The position numbers and the translations under genes are program-made. A stretch of 64,000 nt of DNA from Flavobacterium sp. (GTDB taxonomy: Bacteria > Bacteroidota > Bacteroidia > Flavobacteriales > Flavobacteriaceae), in assembly GCA_030591585.1 (NCBI GenBank), contig JAUVAS010000004.1, positions 1 to 64,000 on the forward strand, read 5' to 3'. Numbering within the stretch: position 1 is the stretch's first letter; each line of letters begins with the position of its first letter. A model generated the notes under the pieces. That model ran no database searches and had not been told where the DNA came from. It was given only the letters and a program-made list of their open reading frames with translations. Below are positions 33,857-42,695 of the stretch, in pieces.

Positions 33857-34816
33857 TTATTCTTCTTTTAAAAACTGAAGTGTCCTTTTTTCACTATAAT
33901 ACTCCTTATTAGTTTGATGAAACCCAACATGACCACCATATAAAGGGGTTTCTAAAAATATGTTTTTAGAGTTTTCGGCAACTTTATATGGATAGCAATC
34001 CTTGTTAAGGAAACTATCATTTTTAGCATTCAATATAAGAATTGGAATTTTAATATTTGGGATAAATTGATTGCTACTGTTTTTTTCGTAATAATCGTAA
34101 GCGTCTTTAAATCCGTGAGCTTTGGAGGTATAAATGTCGTCGAAGTCTTTAAGGGTTTTAATTTTACTCAGGTCTGAAACATTTATTTTGTTAGGATAAT
34201 GCTTCATTTTAAGTTTGAACTTCTTCCGAAGATGAATTAAAAACGTATTACTATAAAGCCAATTTTCAGACTTTATTAAGCACTCTAATGACCCTCGTAA
34301 ACTTGTAGGGACAGAAATGGCTACTCCTTTTTTTATTTCGATAGGGACATCGTCTCTTTCTCCTAAATATTTCAGTAATAAATTGGCACCTAAGCTAAAC
34401 CCTACCAAGACGATTTCTTGATAGTTGTCTTTTTCAAGAATATAATCTAGTACACTTTTTAAATCGTCTGTTTTCCCTGAATGATAGGATTGATAAGAAA
34501 GGTTGTTTTCTCCACTACATCCTCTAAGATTCATAGCGGCAATATCCCAATTGTTTTGTAACAATATCTTTCCAGCCCCCTTTATATAGTTTCGTTGGGC
34601 ATTACCTTCTAGCCCGTGAAGTAGAATAATTACTTTGTTTGTTTTGGATTTTGAATAGGACCAATCTACATCTAAAAAGTCACCATCGGGTAATGTGACA
34701 CGTTCTCTTTCTTGAAGTAAAGAAATGGGAGGTCTTAGTTTTGCCGAATAAATGGTAGAAAAATGCCCATTTTTAAAAATAAATGAGGGTTTGTAGTTGC
34801 TTTTTATAAGGGGCAT
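33857..34816 (-). CDS. YheT-family alpha/beta hydrolase
   Basis: 319 residues. The oxyanion region is ILLHGLEGNAQRNYIKGA and the nucleophile elbow GFSLGANLLLKYLG (Ser near 145). The acid is probably in LNAKNDSFL and the histidine in PLYGGHVGF. This pattern fits the YheT/ABHD1-type family of putative esterases. Substrate unknown. Cytoplasmic by lack of signal. Divergent from the thioesterase gene. Confidence 0.9.
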   Translation of the reverse strand: MPLIKSNYKPSFIFKNGHFSTIYSAKLRPPISLLQERERVTLPDGDFLDVDWSYSKSKTNKVIILLHGLEGNAQRNYIKGAGKILLQNNWDIAAMNLRGCSGENNLSYQSYHSGKTDDLKSVLDYILEKDNYQEIVLVGFSLGANLLLKYLGERDDVPIEIKKGVAISVPTSLRGSLECLIKSENWLYSNTFLIHLRKKFKLKMKHYPNKINVSDLSKIKTLKDFDDIYTSKAHGFKDAYDYYEKNSSNQFIPNIKIPILILNAKNDSFLNKDCYPYKVAENSKNIFLETPLYGGHVGFHQTNKEYYSEKRTLQFLKEE

Positions 34817-34916
34817 ATTAGAATAATAAAATTTTTTAGCAAAGTAAGAAATTACTATGCATACTTCAAAAAGAAACTATTTATATGCGATATTTTGTAG
34901 TTAAAAGGGGATATTT

Positions 34917-34924
34917 TACTTTTG
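34917..34924 (+). promoter_or_regulatory. Promoter -7 box deciding the thioesterase start
   Basis: TACTTTTG fits TAnnTTTG. It lies inside an upstream extension of the reading frame (in-frame ATG at 34885), so translation most likely begins at the ATG at 34939. Confidence 0.5.
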
Positions 34925-34938
34925 GGGAAAAATTAAAA

Positions 34939-35412
34939 ATGTATATAAAAGAGTTTGAAGTCCGTTGGAACGATTTAGACGCAAATCGCCATTTAGCAAA
35001 TAGCACTTATTTAAATTACATGAGTCATACGCGCTTGAGTTATTTGATGGAAAAGGGGTTCAATCAAAGCAATATGGTAAAACATAATATTGGTCCTGTG
35101 GTTTTTGATGAGCACGTGTTTTATTTTAAGGAAATATTTCCGGGAGAACCTATTCGGGTTTCTTTAGAGTTGAAAGGGCTTTCTGAAGGAGGAAAATACT
35201 TCGAGTTTCAGCATAATTTCTATAATACTGAAGGAATAAATATGGCACGTTGTGATATGATGGGCGGATGGATAGATTTAAAAACAAGAAAATTGAGAGA
35301 CCTACCTGAAACGCTGTTTAATGCATTAAGCGATTTAGATAAAACGGAAGACTTTAAAGTTTTAACCAAAGAGGATACCCGAAAACACAGAAAAACACCC
35401 AAGAATTTGTAA
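34939..35412 (+). CDS. Acyl-CoA thioesterase (4HBT hot-dog fold)
   Basis: 157 residues from the ATG at 34939. The hot-dog motif FEVRWNDLDANRHLANSTYL carries the catalytic aspartate region of 4-hydroxybenzoyl-CoA-type thioesterases. The rest (HVFYFKEIFPGEPIRVSLEL, ISMARCDMMGG-like ending in GGWIDLKTRK) agrees. It hydrolyses an acyl-CoA; chain length unknown. A longer form from 34885 is possible, but a promoter box at 34917-34924 argues for the shorter one. The neighbour gene is convergent, two bases away. Confidence 0.85.
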   Translation: MYIKEFEVRWNDLDANRHLANSTYLNYMSHTRLSYLMEKGFNQSNMVKHNIGPVVFDEHVFYFKEIFPGEPIRVSLELKGLSEGGKYFEFQHNFYNTEGINMARCDMMGGWIDLKTRKLRDLPETLFNALSDLDKTEDFKVLTKEDTRKHRKTPKNL

Positions 35413-35414
35413 CA

Positions 35415-36311
35415 CTAAGTAGATTTCGACTTTCTAGTTGAAAGATAAACTCCTAAAAAAATGAAGGTAGCAGCAATAATTCTTAAAGGGGTGAGCTCGT
35501 CTGCCCCTACAAATACAGCAAATATTGTTGCTAGAATAGGTTGTAAATAAATAAATGCACCAATAGTAGATGGTTTTAATTGTTTAAGTGCATAGATATT
35601 GAATAAGTAGGTAAAAAAAGTAGTTCCTATTACTACAAAGGATAATTTTAATATGGAATCTTGTTCAAGTTGAGACCATTCTACAGAGAGGAACTCATTT
35701 ATACCAATTGGTATATTAATTATAAAAGCGAATAAGAAAAACCATTTCATTAAAGTTATAGAACTGTATTTTGAAACTAATGGTTTTACAATAATTAAAT
35801 AGGCAGAATAGGAGATTGCATTAATAATAAAAAGGATATTTCCTAAGGGGATATTAGATGCATTAACTTGTGTTTTTAACCCAAAGAATATCAATAATAG
35901 TGTGCCAAATAGCCCAAGAAAAATCCCTACAGATTTTTTCCAGGTGATTTTTTCTTTTAGAAAAACGGCAGACATTATTAATATTAAAACCGGAACAATA
36001 GTAATAACAACTGAGCTGTTTATGGGTGTAGAGTAACTTAAACCTTTAAAAAACATCAACATATTTAAGGTCATTCCAAAAAATGCACAAGCTAAAATTC
36101 GAAGCCAGTCACGGCGATCAATTTTCTCTGAAGGAAAAAATAAACTTACCAACCAAAATAAGATAGCTGCTCCACTAATTCTTAAAAAAATAAATCCAAA
36201 GGGTTCGATAATCTCTGGCATTAAACCTTTAGCAATGGTATGATTTATGCCGTAGATAGCAGAAGCTACGGTAGCAGCAAGTAGGGCAAGGGCTCTAGGA
36301 TTTAATTTCAT
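35415..36311 (-). CDS. EamA/DMT-family transporter
   Basis: 298 residues with ten predicted membrane helices in two EamA repeats, for example LNMLMFFKGLSYSTPINSSV in the first and TFFTYLFNIYALKQLKPSTI in the second. The group exports metabolites such as amino acids; the substrate is not known. It follows the DUF481 gene by six bases on the same strand, so the two may be co-transcribed. Confidence 0.92.
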   Translation of the reverse strand: MKLNPRALALLAATVASAIYGINHTIAKGLMPEIIEPFGFIFLRISGAAILFWLVSLFFPSEKIDRRDWLRILACAFFGMTLNMLMFFKGLSYSTPINSSVVITIVPVLILIMSAVFLKEKITWKKSVGIFLGLFGTLLLIFFGLKTQVNASNIPLGNILFIINAISYSAYLIIVKPLVSKYSSITLMKWFFLFAFIINIPIGINEFLSVEWSQLEQDSILKLSFVVIGTTFFTYLFNIYALKQLKPSTIGAFIYLQPILATIFAVFVGADELTPLRIIAATFIFLGVYLSTRKSKST

Positions 36312-36317
36312 TAATTT

Positions 36318-37325
36318 TTACTTTAATTCCCATCCAAAACCACTATTAAAAATATAATCAAAATCATTGCCTTCAATTGCCGGTTGATTATCATAATTCA
36401 CAGAAAAATCAAATTTTATATAAAAATCCCAAGGTAAATTATATTTAAGATCTATGTTATAATCTGTTCTAAACCTTTTACTTTCAGATAAACTAGGATA
36501 AAGAGTTAGATCGGTAATCAACCTGAAATCACCAAATTCATACATATTAAATTCAGCTGCTATATTTGCTTCTGTTGAGTTCTTGTTTAGTGAATCTTCT
36601 ACATAATTTTCTATATTATAATTAATACCAACCCTTACGCCAAGATAAAGTCTATTACTTCTTATTGCATATTTTCCAATTCCTAAAATAGTAGTAGTCC
36701 TTCCTTCAAGAGCTTGCTCTGTATTTGATAAGAAGGAAACTTGGCTTATACCATAGTAATCTTTAAATAAAAATCGTTGAGCCTCCAGACTCCACTCTAC
36801 CCTTTTAATTTCTTCTACATTATCTTGGCTGGTTAGTAAAGAACTATACGCACCGCTAAAATTCCATAATTTACCGACATATTTAAGCTTGCTACTTACC
36901 GTAAATTGATTAAAGTTATTTGCTTTTGTTAAGTTAAAACCAAGATCTATTTCGCCAACAAATCGATTCCAAAATTTATTACCCGAAGCTTTTAATTGAA
37001 TAACATTTTCAATTTTTGTTTCAAAAGTCATCCCATCACTTATGATTTCTATGACCCCTGGGCTAACTGTTTTTATATTGCCTAGATAGTGACTGCCGTT
37101 TACTAAATTAATTAAGAAAGTTTGATCTAGATAGATTTCTGTGACCTCTTTATATTCTATTTTAAAATCCTTATCACTATAGGAGGTTTTCATGGTTATA
37201 ACACCATTTATTAATGTTTTAATTTCACCAACAAGAACATTATTATTTTTAAGTTTTATAGAATCGTTTTGAGAGAAACTACAAAAGCTAATTAAAAGAA
37301 AAAAAACGAAGAGAGATTTATTCAT
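36318..37325 (-). CDS. DUF481 outer membrane beta-barrel protein
   Basis: 335 residues from the ATG at 37325 (MNKSLFVFFLLISFCSFSQ, a clear signal peptide). An in-frame ATG seven codons upstream would spoil the n-region. The N-terminal ~100 residues contain small beta repeats (VLVGEIKTLINGVITMKTSY, GSHYLGNIKTVSPGVIEI). The rest is the DUF481 barrel with alternating aromatic strands, ending with aromatic GFGWELK. Role unknown; probably a porin-like or structural outer membrane protein. Confidence 0.85.
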   Translation of the reverse strand: MNKSLFVFFLLISFCSFSQNDSIKLKNNNVLVGEIKTLINGVITMKTSYSDKDFKIEYKEVTEIYLDQTFLINLVNGSHYLGNIKTVSPGVIEIISDGMTFETKIENVIQLKASGNKFWNRFVGEIDLGFNLTKANNFNQFTVSSKLKYVGKLWNFSGAYSSLLTSQDNVEEIKRVEWSLEAQRFLFKDYYGISQVSFLSNTEQALEGRTTTILGIGKYAIRSNRLYLGVRVGINYNIENYVEDSLNKNSTEANIAAEFNMYEFGDFRLITDLTLYPSLSESKRFRTDYNIDLKYNLPWDFYIKFDFSVNYDNQPAIEGNDFDYIFNSGFGWELK

Positions 37326-37366
37326 ATTGGAGTTAAAGCAGTTCAAAAATAGCGATAATATAATTA

Positions 37367-37714
37367 TTATAACGATTCTTTAGCCGAAGCTACTGTGTTT
37401 TTACTGTTTCCAATAAATAGTTCTGTTTCATTAATAAGCACAGGGCGTTTTAAAAAAGTATAATGTTCTAACAATAATTTTTTAAAGTCTTTTTCTTGTA
37501 AGCTTTTATTTTTCAAATCTCGCTCGCTATACATTCGTGCTCGTTTGTTAATGAGGGCTTCATAGGATGTTGTAAAACGGTATAATTCGTCCAATTCTTT
37601 CTCTGTAATCGGATTAGTTTTAAGGTCTTGTTTTATAAATTCATCTGAAAGATTTAATTCTTTTAAAATGCGCTTATTGGTGTCACAAGTGGATAGGTAG
37701 TATATTTTTTTCAT
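37367..37714 (-). CDS. ArsC/Spx-family protein
   Basis: 115 residues with a thioredoxin-like ArsC fold. The N-terminus YYLSTCDTNKRILKEL has a single cysteine at position 9 followed by TN, as in arsenate reductase-related proteins. A later RPVLINETELFIGN matches the RP loop. True arsenate reductase activity is doubtful without other ars genes nearby; many such proteins are named for fold only. Single gene. Confidence 0.82.
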   Translation of the reverse strand: MKKIYYLSTCDTNKRILKELNLSDEFIKQDLKTNPITEKELDELYRFTTSYEALINKRARMYSERDLKNKSLQEKDFKKLLLEHYTFLKRPVLINETELFIGNSKNTVASAKESL

Positions 37715-37772
37715 GGTTACAAAGTAACTTTTTTCTAAAGAAAATGTTTATTTTTAATTCAAAATTAAACTT

Positions 37773-38228
37773 ATGGATTTCACTTTTGATATTACTTTAA
37801 AAACAAGAACAATATTTTATAATTTACTAGAATCCTTTTCATTAGAAAAGCTTAACACAAAACCTGAAGGATTTAATAATACGGTTTTTTGGAATATAAA
37901 GCACGTAGTAGTAACCCAGCAATTGTTAATTTATAATTTATCAGGATTGCCAATGCTCCTTCCTGAAGCAGAAATTGAAGCATATAGAAAAGGGAGTACC
38001 TATGAAAAAGACGCAACTAATAAAGATGTTGAAATTTTAAAGAAACAACTTTTTTCAACGTTAGAACAAACCCAAATAGATTATAAGAAAGGTCTTTTTA
38101 AAACTTTTAATGAATATACAGTTTCTACAAAATCTGTACTGTCTAATATAGAAGACGCTCTAGAATTTAATAATTTTCATGACGGCATCCATTTAGGCTA
38201 TATTTTAGCAATGAAGAAAAATCTTTAA
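37773..38228 (+). CDS. DinB-family (DfsB-like) protein
   Basis: 151 residues, a four-helix metal-binding bundle: FNNTVFWNIKHVVVTQQLLI gives the first histidine site and EFNNFHDGIHLGYILAM the C-terminal pair. The pattern matches the DinB superfamily of possible thiol-transferases and hydrolases, unrelated to polymerase IV. The last four bases overlap the convergent DUF3298 gene. Confidence 0.85.
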   Translation: MDFTFDITLKTRTIFYNLLESFSLEKLNTKPEGFNNTVFWNIKHVVVTQQLLIYNLSGLPMLLPEAEIEAYRKGSTYEKDATNKDVEILKKQLFSTLEQTQIDYKKGLFKTFNEYTVSTKSVLSNIEDALEFNNFHDGIHLGYILAMKKNL

Positions 38229-38977
38229 AAAGTAAGATAAGGGTTAGCTTTTTCTAATGGAATGATTAACTCAATAGCACCATCTGCATAACTAGCAATC
38301 TCGTATTGGTTGTAAATTAAAATCACATTTTTATCTGAAAAACCTATGGATTCTGGTAAACTAAAAGTGTCGTTTTCAAACCAAAATCCTGTAGAGTTTA
38401 TACTTTCATTTTTAGCAATGTTCTTTTCTTTTCTAAATAGTACTTCAACAAAATTTGTGAATTCTTTTTTATTTTTCAGTAAAGAACCCGTAGTTATTAA
38501 AGCACCTGTTAAAGGGTCAAAATTTAAAAAACTCGTTGAAGAATTTCCGTGAGCACCTCCTGTAAATGTATAATGTTCTGTTTTTACTGAAATGATTTTG
38601 GAAGTTATTAATGATTTTGAAATGGAGATTTCAGCTTCATAGGGACTTAGTTCTGGAAATTCCTTTTTGTCATTTTCATACCCTTTAATAAACATATTTG
38701 CAGCTTCAGGGACTGTTGCGGCTTTTATTCTTTTTTCAGAATTTGAGTTTAAAAAATAGATAATAGAACTACCAAGGGTGAAGTTGATTTTATCAATTGC
38801 CTCTTTTTCTCCCTGTAGTTTTATATAATCTATGGTGACAATAGCACAATCATCATTGGAGCAATTGCCTTTGTATTCTTCAGAAAAACTCTCAAAAGTT
38901 ACTAAAATGGTCTCCTCTTTTCTGCAACTAATTGAAACAAAAAACAATAGAAAAATAATTCTGATTTTAAAAGACAT
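38225..38977 (-). CDS. DUF3298/DUF4163 lipoprotein
   Basis: 250 residues. The N-terminus MSFKIRIIFLLFFVSISC ends in a lipobox cysteine (residue 18). The body fits the paired DUF4163 and DUF3298 domains (as in RsiV-type proteins): YTFTGGAHGNSSTSFLNF followed by DPLTGALI is the hallmark. RsiV homologues bind lysozyme in some Firmicutes; here the role is unknown. It is transcribed away from metB, with a 158-base gap holding the metB leader. Confidence 0.85.
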   Translation of the reverse strand: MSFKIRIIFLLFFVSISCRKEETILVTFESFSEEYKGNCSNDDCAIVTIDYIKLQGEKEAIDKINFTLGSSIIYFLNSNSEKRIKAATVPEAANMFIKGYENDKKEFPELSPYEAEISISKSLITSKIISVKTEHYTFTGGAHGNSSTSFLNFDPLTGALITTGSLLKNKKEFTNFVEVLFRKEKNIAKNESINSTGFWFENDTFSLPESIGFSDKNVILIYNQYEIASYADGAIELIIPLEKANPYLTF

Positions 38978-39020
38978 ACGTTAAAATGATTTCAATGATT
39001 AATATAAAAGTAAAAAAAGG

Positions 39021-39028
39021 TATTTTTG
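39021..39028 (+). promoter_or_regulatory. Promoter -7 box of metB
   Basis: TATTTTTG fits TAnnTTTG. Transcription would start near 39034-39037, about 100 bases before the metB ATG, which places the 65-nt element (39048-39112) within the leader. Confidence 0.6.
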
Positions 39029-39047
39029 TTTTTCTAAAATTACAACA

Positions 39048-39112
39048 ATGAAACGAGTATGTTGAAAAGCTAAGTATATAATTTAACACCCATTAGCGAA
39101 CAGTATATGACC
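39048..39112 (+). ncRNA. 65-nt structured leader-like element, copy 2 (metB leader)
   Basis: Same length and conserved ends as 31307-31371. Compared with copy 1, base 11 is T instead of C and base 60 is A instead of G, which keeps the pair; base 14 G faces T instead of C at 57 (wobble). An inner stem GCTAA/TTAGC occurs in the otherwise unrelated centre. The first 18 bases encode MKRVC-stop. It ends 23 bases before the metB ATG. Confidence 0.6.
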
Positions 39113-39135
39113 AAGATAATAAATAGTAAAGATAT

Positions 39136-40275
39136 ATGAAATTCAATACCAAAACAATTCACGGCGGACAAGAACACGATAAAGCGTATGGAGCTGTAAT
39201 GCCTCCTATATATCAAACATCAACCTATGCTCAAACTACGCCAGGAGGACATAAAGGGTTTGAATATTCTCGAACTCACAATCCAACACGTGCAGCTTTA
39301 GAAAGAAGTTTTGCAAGTCTTGAAAACGGAAATTTTGGATTGGCTTTTGGTAGTGGTTTGGCAGCTATAGATGCAGTAATGAAGTTGTTAAAGCCCGGTG
39401 ATGAAGTGATTTCAACAAACGACTTATACGGAGGTTCCTATAGATTATTTACTCAGATTTATGAAGATTTTGGAATTAAGTTTCATTTTATTGGTATGGA
39501 AAACGCCGATAAGATTGAAGATTTTGTAACTAAAAACACAAAATTGATTTGGTTAGAAACTCCAACCAATCCAATGCTTAATATTATTGATATTAAAAAA
39601 GCAGCAAGCATTGCCGAAAAACACGGTATTTTATTAGGTGTGGACAATACGTTTGCAACGCCTTACCTGCAACAACCCCTTATTTTAGGAGCAGATATTG
39701 TGATGCATAGTGCTACTAAATATTTAGGAGGACATAGCGATATTGTAATGGGAGCTTTGGTAGTAAAAGATCAAGAGTTGGCAGATAGACTTTATTTTAT
39801 TCAAAACGCAAGTGGGGCTATTTGTGGTCCTCAAGATAGTTTTTTAATGCTTCGGGGAATAAAAACATTACACGTGCGTATGCAACGTCATTGTGAAAAT
39901 GGTAAAGCAGTAGCGGAGTATTTAAACAATCATCCAAAAATTGAAAAAGTATATTGGCCAGGGTTTAAAAGTCATCCAAATCATGAGATTGCTAAATCTC
40001 AAATGAGTGATTTTGGCGGGATGATTTCATTTACAACTAAAGGGAATAACTATAACGAAGCGATTAAAATAGTAGAAAACCTTAAAATATTCACCTTAGC
40101 TGAAAGTTTAGGAGGTGTAGAGAGTTTATCTGGTCATCCTGCGAGTATGACTCATGCTAGTATTCCAAAAGAGGAAAGAGAAAAAACAGGAGTTGTAGAT
40201 TCTTTAATTAGGTTGAGTGTTGGGATTGAAGATGAAAATGATTTAATCGAAGACCTAAGGCAAGCAATAGGTTAA
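39136..40275 (+). CDS. metB: Cystathionine gamma-synthase / gamma-lyase family enzyme
   Basis: PLP enzyme of trans-sulfuration, 379 residues. The PLP lysine is in MHSATKYLGGHSDIVMGA (near residue 198). Further signatures are YSRTHNPTRAALERSFASLE, the substrate region DLYGGSYRLF and SLGGVESLSGHPASMTHAS. It could act as synthase (MetB) or lyase; the family does not separate cleanly by sequence. Position alone with a ~100-base leader suggests regulation at the RNA level. No SAM riboswitch core was recognised. Confidence 0.9.
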   Translation: MKFNTKTIHGGQEHDKAYGAVMPPIYQTSTYAQTTPGGHKGFEYSRTHNPTRAALERSFASLENGNFGLAFGSGLAAIDAVMKLLKPGDEVISTNDLYGGSYRLFTQIYEDFGIKFHFIGMENADKIEDFVTKNTKLIWLETPTNPMLNIIDIKKAASIAEKHGILLGVDNTFATPYLQQPLILGADIVMHSATKYLGGHSDIVMGALVVKDQELADRLYFIQNASGAICGPQDSFLMLRGIKTLHVRMQRHCENGKAVAEYLNNHPKIEKVYWPGFKSHPNHEIAKSQMSDFGGMISFTTKGNNYNEAIKIVENLKIFTLAESLGGVESLSGHPASMTHASIPKEEREKTGVVDSLIRLSVGIEDENDLIEDLRQAIG

Positions 40276-40281
40276 TATTGT

Positions 40282-41064
40282 TTATTCTAAATAATAAATA
40301 TAGCCAATATTAAGCCAATAAATCCATTCATTAGCTTTGTTTTCTACTACATCTGGATTAAGCCCGTCTACCCAGTTCGAAAAATAGTATTCCCACCTAC
40401 TGTCTAACATAAGGTCACTTAATGGAGTTAATTTATAACGCACACCAACACTAGTTACAAAAGCCCAAGTGTTTCCTCCTTCGTTGTTTATTGCAGTTAG
40501 AGGATCATATTTGCCGTTGTAATAGCCGCTTTCAAAACCCAATGCATCATCATAAGTTACATTAGGGTCATAACTTACCCAATGTAATCCAGCACTAATA
40601 AAAGGAGCTATTTTGTAGGAGCCTGCAGCAAAATCGCGAATGCTAAAAGGGAAATATTCTAATTGAGCACCTATTTCAAACACAGATGCAGTCCCTTTCA
40701 TTGACCTTAAAAAATCTGGAGCAGCACCTTGTTGATCTGGAGCAACCCACTCTCCTATATGCTCAAGGTTTGTTTTATGATAATCTATCTCAGATCTAAC
40801 TTTAAAATGGTCATTGAAGTATTTATCTCGAGTATAGCAATTACAATCTGCTCTATAGGCAAAATTCATATAATGAATTAACCCAACACCAAATCCAGTA
40901 TTTCCTAAATTTGTTTCGTTATCGTTTCGTTGTCCAAAATCTGAGTAGAAAACAACAGGTCCAGTAATTATACCAATCTCGTGTGAGAAGCCGAATTGAC
41001 TGTATAAGTCTTGTTTCGGGATAACAAGAAAAGCTATTACCAATAGCAATAATTTAGCATTCAT
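40282..41064 (-). CDS. Outer membrane protein, possibly THC0290_0291 family
   Basis: 260 residues. The start MNAKLLLLVIAFLVIPKQDLYS is a signal peptide. Alternating aromatic beta-strands and a terminal Y-L-E suggest an outer-membrane barrel: FGVGLIHYMNFAY, VFEIGAQLEYFPF, WAFVTSVGVRYKL, WIYWLNIGYIYYLE. Genes of this type lie beside gdhA in several Flavobacteria, as here, and are annotated THC0290_0291 family; I recall this, but not firmly. Function unknown. It is divergent from gdhA. Confidence 0.65.
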   Translation of the reverse strand: MNAKLLLLVIAFLVIPKQDLYSQFGFSHEIGIITGPVVFYSDFGQRNDNETNLGNTGFGVGLIHYMNFAYRADCNCYTRDKYFNDHFKVRSEIDYHKTNLEHIGEWVAPDQQGAAPDFLRSMKGTASVFEIGAQLEYFPFSIRDFAAGSYKIAPFISAGLHWVSYDPNVTYDDALGFESGYYNGKYDPLTAINNEGGNTWAFVTSVGVRYKLTPLSDLMLDSRWEYYFSNWVDGLNPDVVENKANEWIYWLNIGYIYYLE

Positions 41065-41182
41065 TTTATTGTAGGTTTAGGTTGAGACGTAACAAATATA
41101 TAAAAACAATCTTAACCCTAAAATATAATAGGGATATTTTGCTTTTTTATTGAAAAATAACAAACTTCTTTTAGATATGTTT

Positions 41183-41190
41183 TATCTTTG
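41183..41190 (+). promoter_or_regulatory. Promoter -7 box of gdhA
   Basis: TATCTTTG fits TAnnTTTG, 42 bases before the gdhA ATG at 41232. Confidence 0.6.
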
Positions 41191-41231
41191 TACTATCAAT
41201 TATTATTAATGTTTTCAATAAATTATTTTAT

Positions 41232-42575
41232 ATGAAAGATAGTATAAAAGAGTTCATTTTAAAAGTTGAAAAAATGAACCCCAACGAGCCTGAATTTATG
41301 CAGGCTGTTACCGAAGTAGCTGAAGCAATCATTCCTTTTATAGAGGAAAATGAAATGTATCAAAACCAAATGTTACTGGAGCGTATGGTAGAGCCAGAAC
41401 GTGTTCTTATGTTTAGAGTGCCTTGGACAGATGATAAAGGAAAAGTTCACATTAATAAGGGGTATAGGGTAGAATTTAACTCTGCTATAGGGCCTTATAA
41501 AGGTGGTTTGCGTTTCCATCCAACGGTAAACTTAAGTATATTAAAGTTTTTGGGCTTTGAACAAGTTTTTAAAAACAGCTTAACTACACTTCCTATGGGA
41601 GGCGGTAAAGGGGGCGCAAATTTTAACCCAAAAGGAAAATCTGATGCTGAAGTAATGAGTTTTTGTCAAAGTTTTATGACGGAACTTTCTAGACATATTG
41701 GACCTAATACCGACGTGCCTGCTGGAGATATAGGTGTTGGAGGAAGAGAAATAGGATATTTATTTGGACAGTATAAACGTATTAGAAACGAATTTACTGG
41801 AATACTTACCGGAAAAGGCATGTCTTATGGAGGGTCATTAATCCGTCCAGAAGCAACAGGTTATGGAACGGTATACTTTGCGAAAAGTATGTTAGAAACT
41901 CGTGATGATAGTTTTAATGGTAAAACTGTAGCTATATCAGGTTCTGGTAATGTTGCTCAATATGCAGCAGAGAAAGTTATTGAATTTGGAGGTAAAGTAG
42001 TTACGTTGTCAGATTCTGGCGGATATATTTATGACGAAGAAGGTATAAATACTGAAAAACTTGCTTTTGTAATGGATCTTAAAAATGTTAGAAGAGGAAG
42101 AATTAGTGAATATGTTACTAAATATCCTTCAGTAAAATATTTTGAAGGAAAACGTCCTTGGGAAGTAACTTGTGATGTAGCATTACCATGTGCAACTCAA
42201 AATGAATTAAACAAAGAAGAAGCTCAGGTGTTATTAGCAAATAATTGTATTTGTGTTGCTGAAGGCGCCAATATGCCAAGTACACCAGAAGCTATTGAAG
42301 TATTCCAAAACGGGAAAATATTATTTTCTCCAGGAAAAGCTTCAAATGCAGGAGGTGTAGCAACTTCAGGATTAGAGATGTCTCAAAACTCGCTGCGATT
42401 AAGCTGGACAAGAAAAGAAGTAGATGATAAGCTTCATACTATTATGAATGATATTCATGCATCTTGTGTTCAATACGGAACAGATGAAAATGGTTATATA
42501 GATTATGTAAAAGGAGCAAATATTGCTGGTTTTGTGAAATTAGCAGATGCAATGTTAGCACAAGGAATTGTATAA
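41232..42575 (+). CDS. gdhA: Glutamate dehydrogenase, NADP-type
   Basis: Aminates 2-oxoglutarate to glutamate in ammonium assimilation. 447 residues, the hexameric small type. Substrate-site lysines are in PYKGGLRFHPTVN and LPMGGGKGGANFNPKG; the proton-relay aspartate region is PAGDIGVGGREIGYL. The Rossmann motif VAISGSGNVAQYAAEKV follows. It ends in a clear terminator and has its own -7 box, so it is a single-gene unit. Confidence 0.97.
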   Translation: MKDSIKEFILKVEKMNPNEPEFMQAVTEVAEAIIPFIEENEMYQNQMLLERMVEPERVLMFRVPWTDDKGKVHINKGYRVEFNSAIGPYKGGLRFHPTVNLSILKFLGFEQVFKNSLTTLPMGGGKGGANFNPKGKSDAEVMSFCQSFMTELSRHIGPNTDVPAGDIGVGGREIGYLFGQYKRIRNEFTGILTGKGMSYGGSLIRPEATGYGTVYFAKSMLETRDDSFNGKTVAISGSGNVAQYAAEKVIEFGGKVVTLSDSGGYIYDEEGINTEKLAFVMDLKNVRRGRISEYVTKYPSVKYFEGKRPWEVTCDVALPCATQNELNKEEAQVLLANNCICVAEGANMPSTPEAIEVFQNGKILFSPGKASNAGGVATSGLEMSQNSLRLSWTRKEVDDKLHTIMNDIHASCVQYGTDENGYIDYVKGANIAGFVKLADAMLAQGIV

Positions 42576-42596
42576 CGAAATAATATTTATATAATG

Positions 42597-42628
42597 AAAA
42601 AGGTTGTCTCTAAAAAGACAACCTTTTT
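42597..42628 (+). terminator. Intrinsic terminator of gdhA
   Basis: AAAAAGGTTGTCT (42597-42609) and AGACAACCTTTTT (42616-42628) form a 13-bp perfect stem with a six-base loop, ending in a T-run. It starts 21 bases after the gdhA stop. Confidence 0.92.
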
Positions 42629-42695
42629 CATTTTAAACACGCAATAAAATAAATAGTATTTTAGCGTGTTATACTACTAGAAATATAATATAGCT

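Noticed and set aside
39021-39135. SAM riboswitch in the metB leader
   Set aside because: The expected SAM-I or SAM-II core sequences were not found; the conserved 65-nt element is different and also occurs in hicAB.
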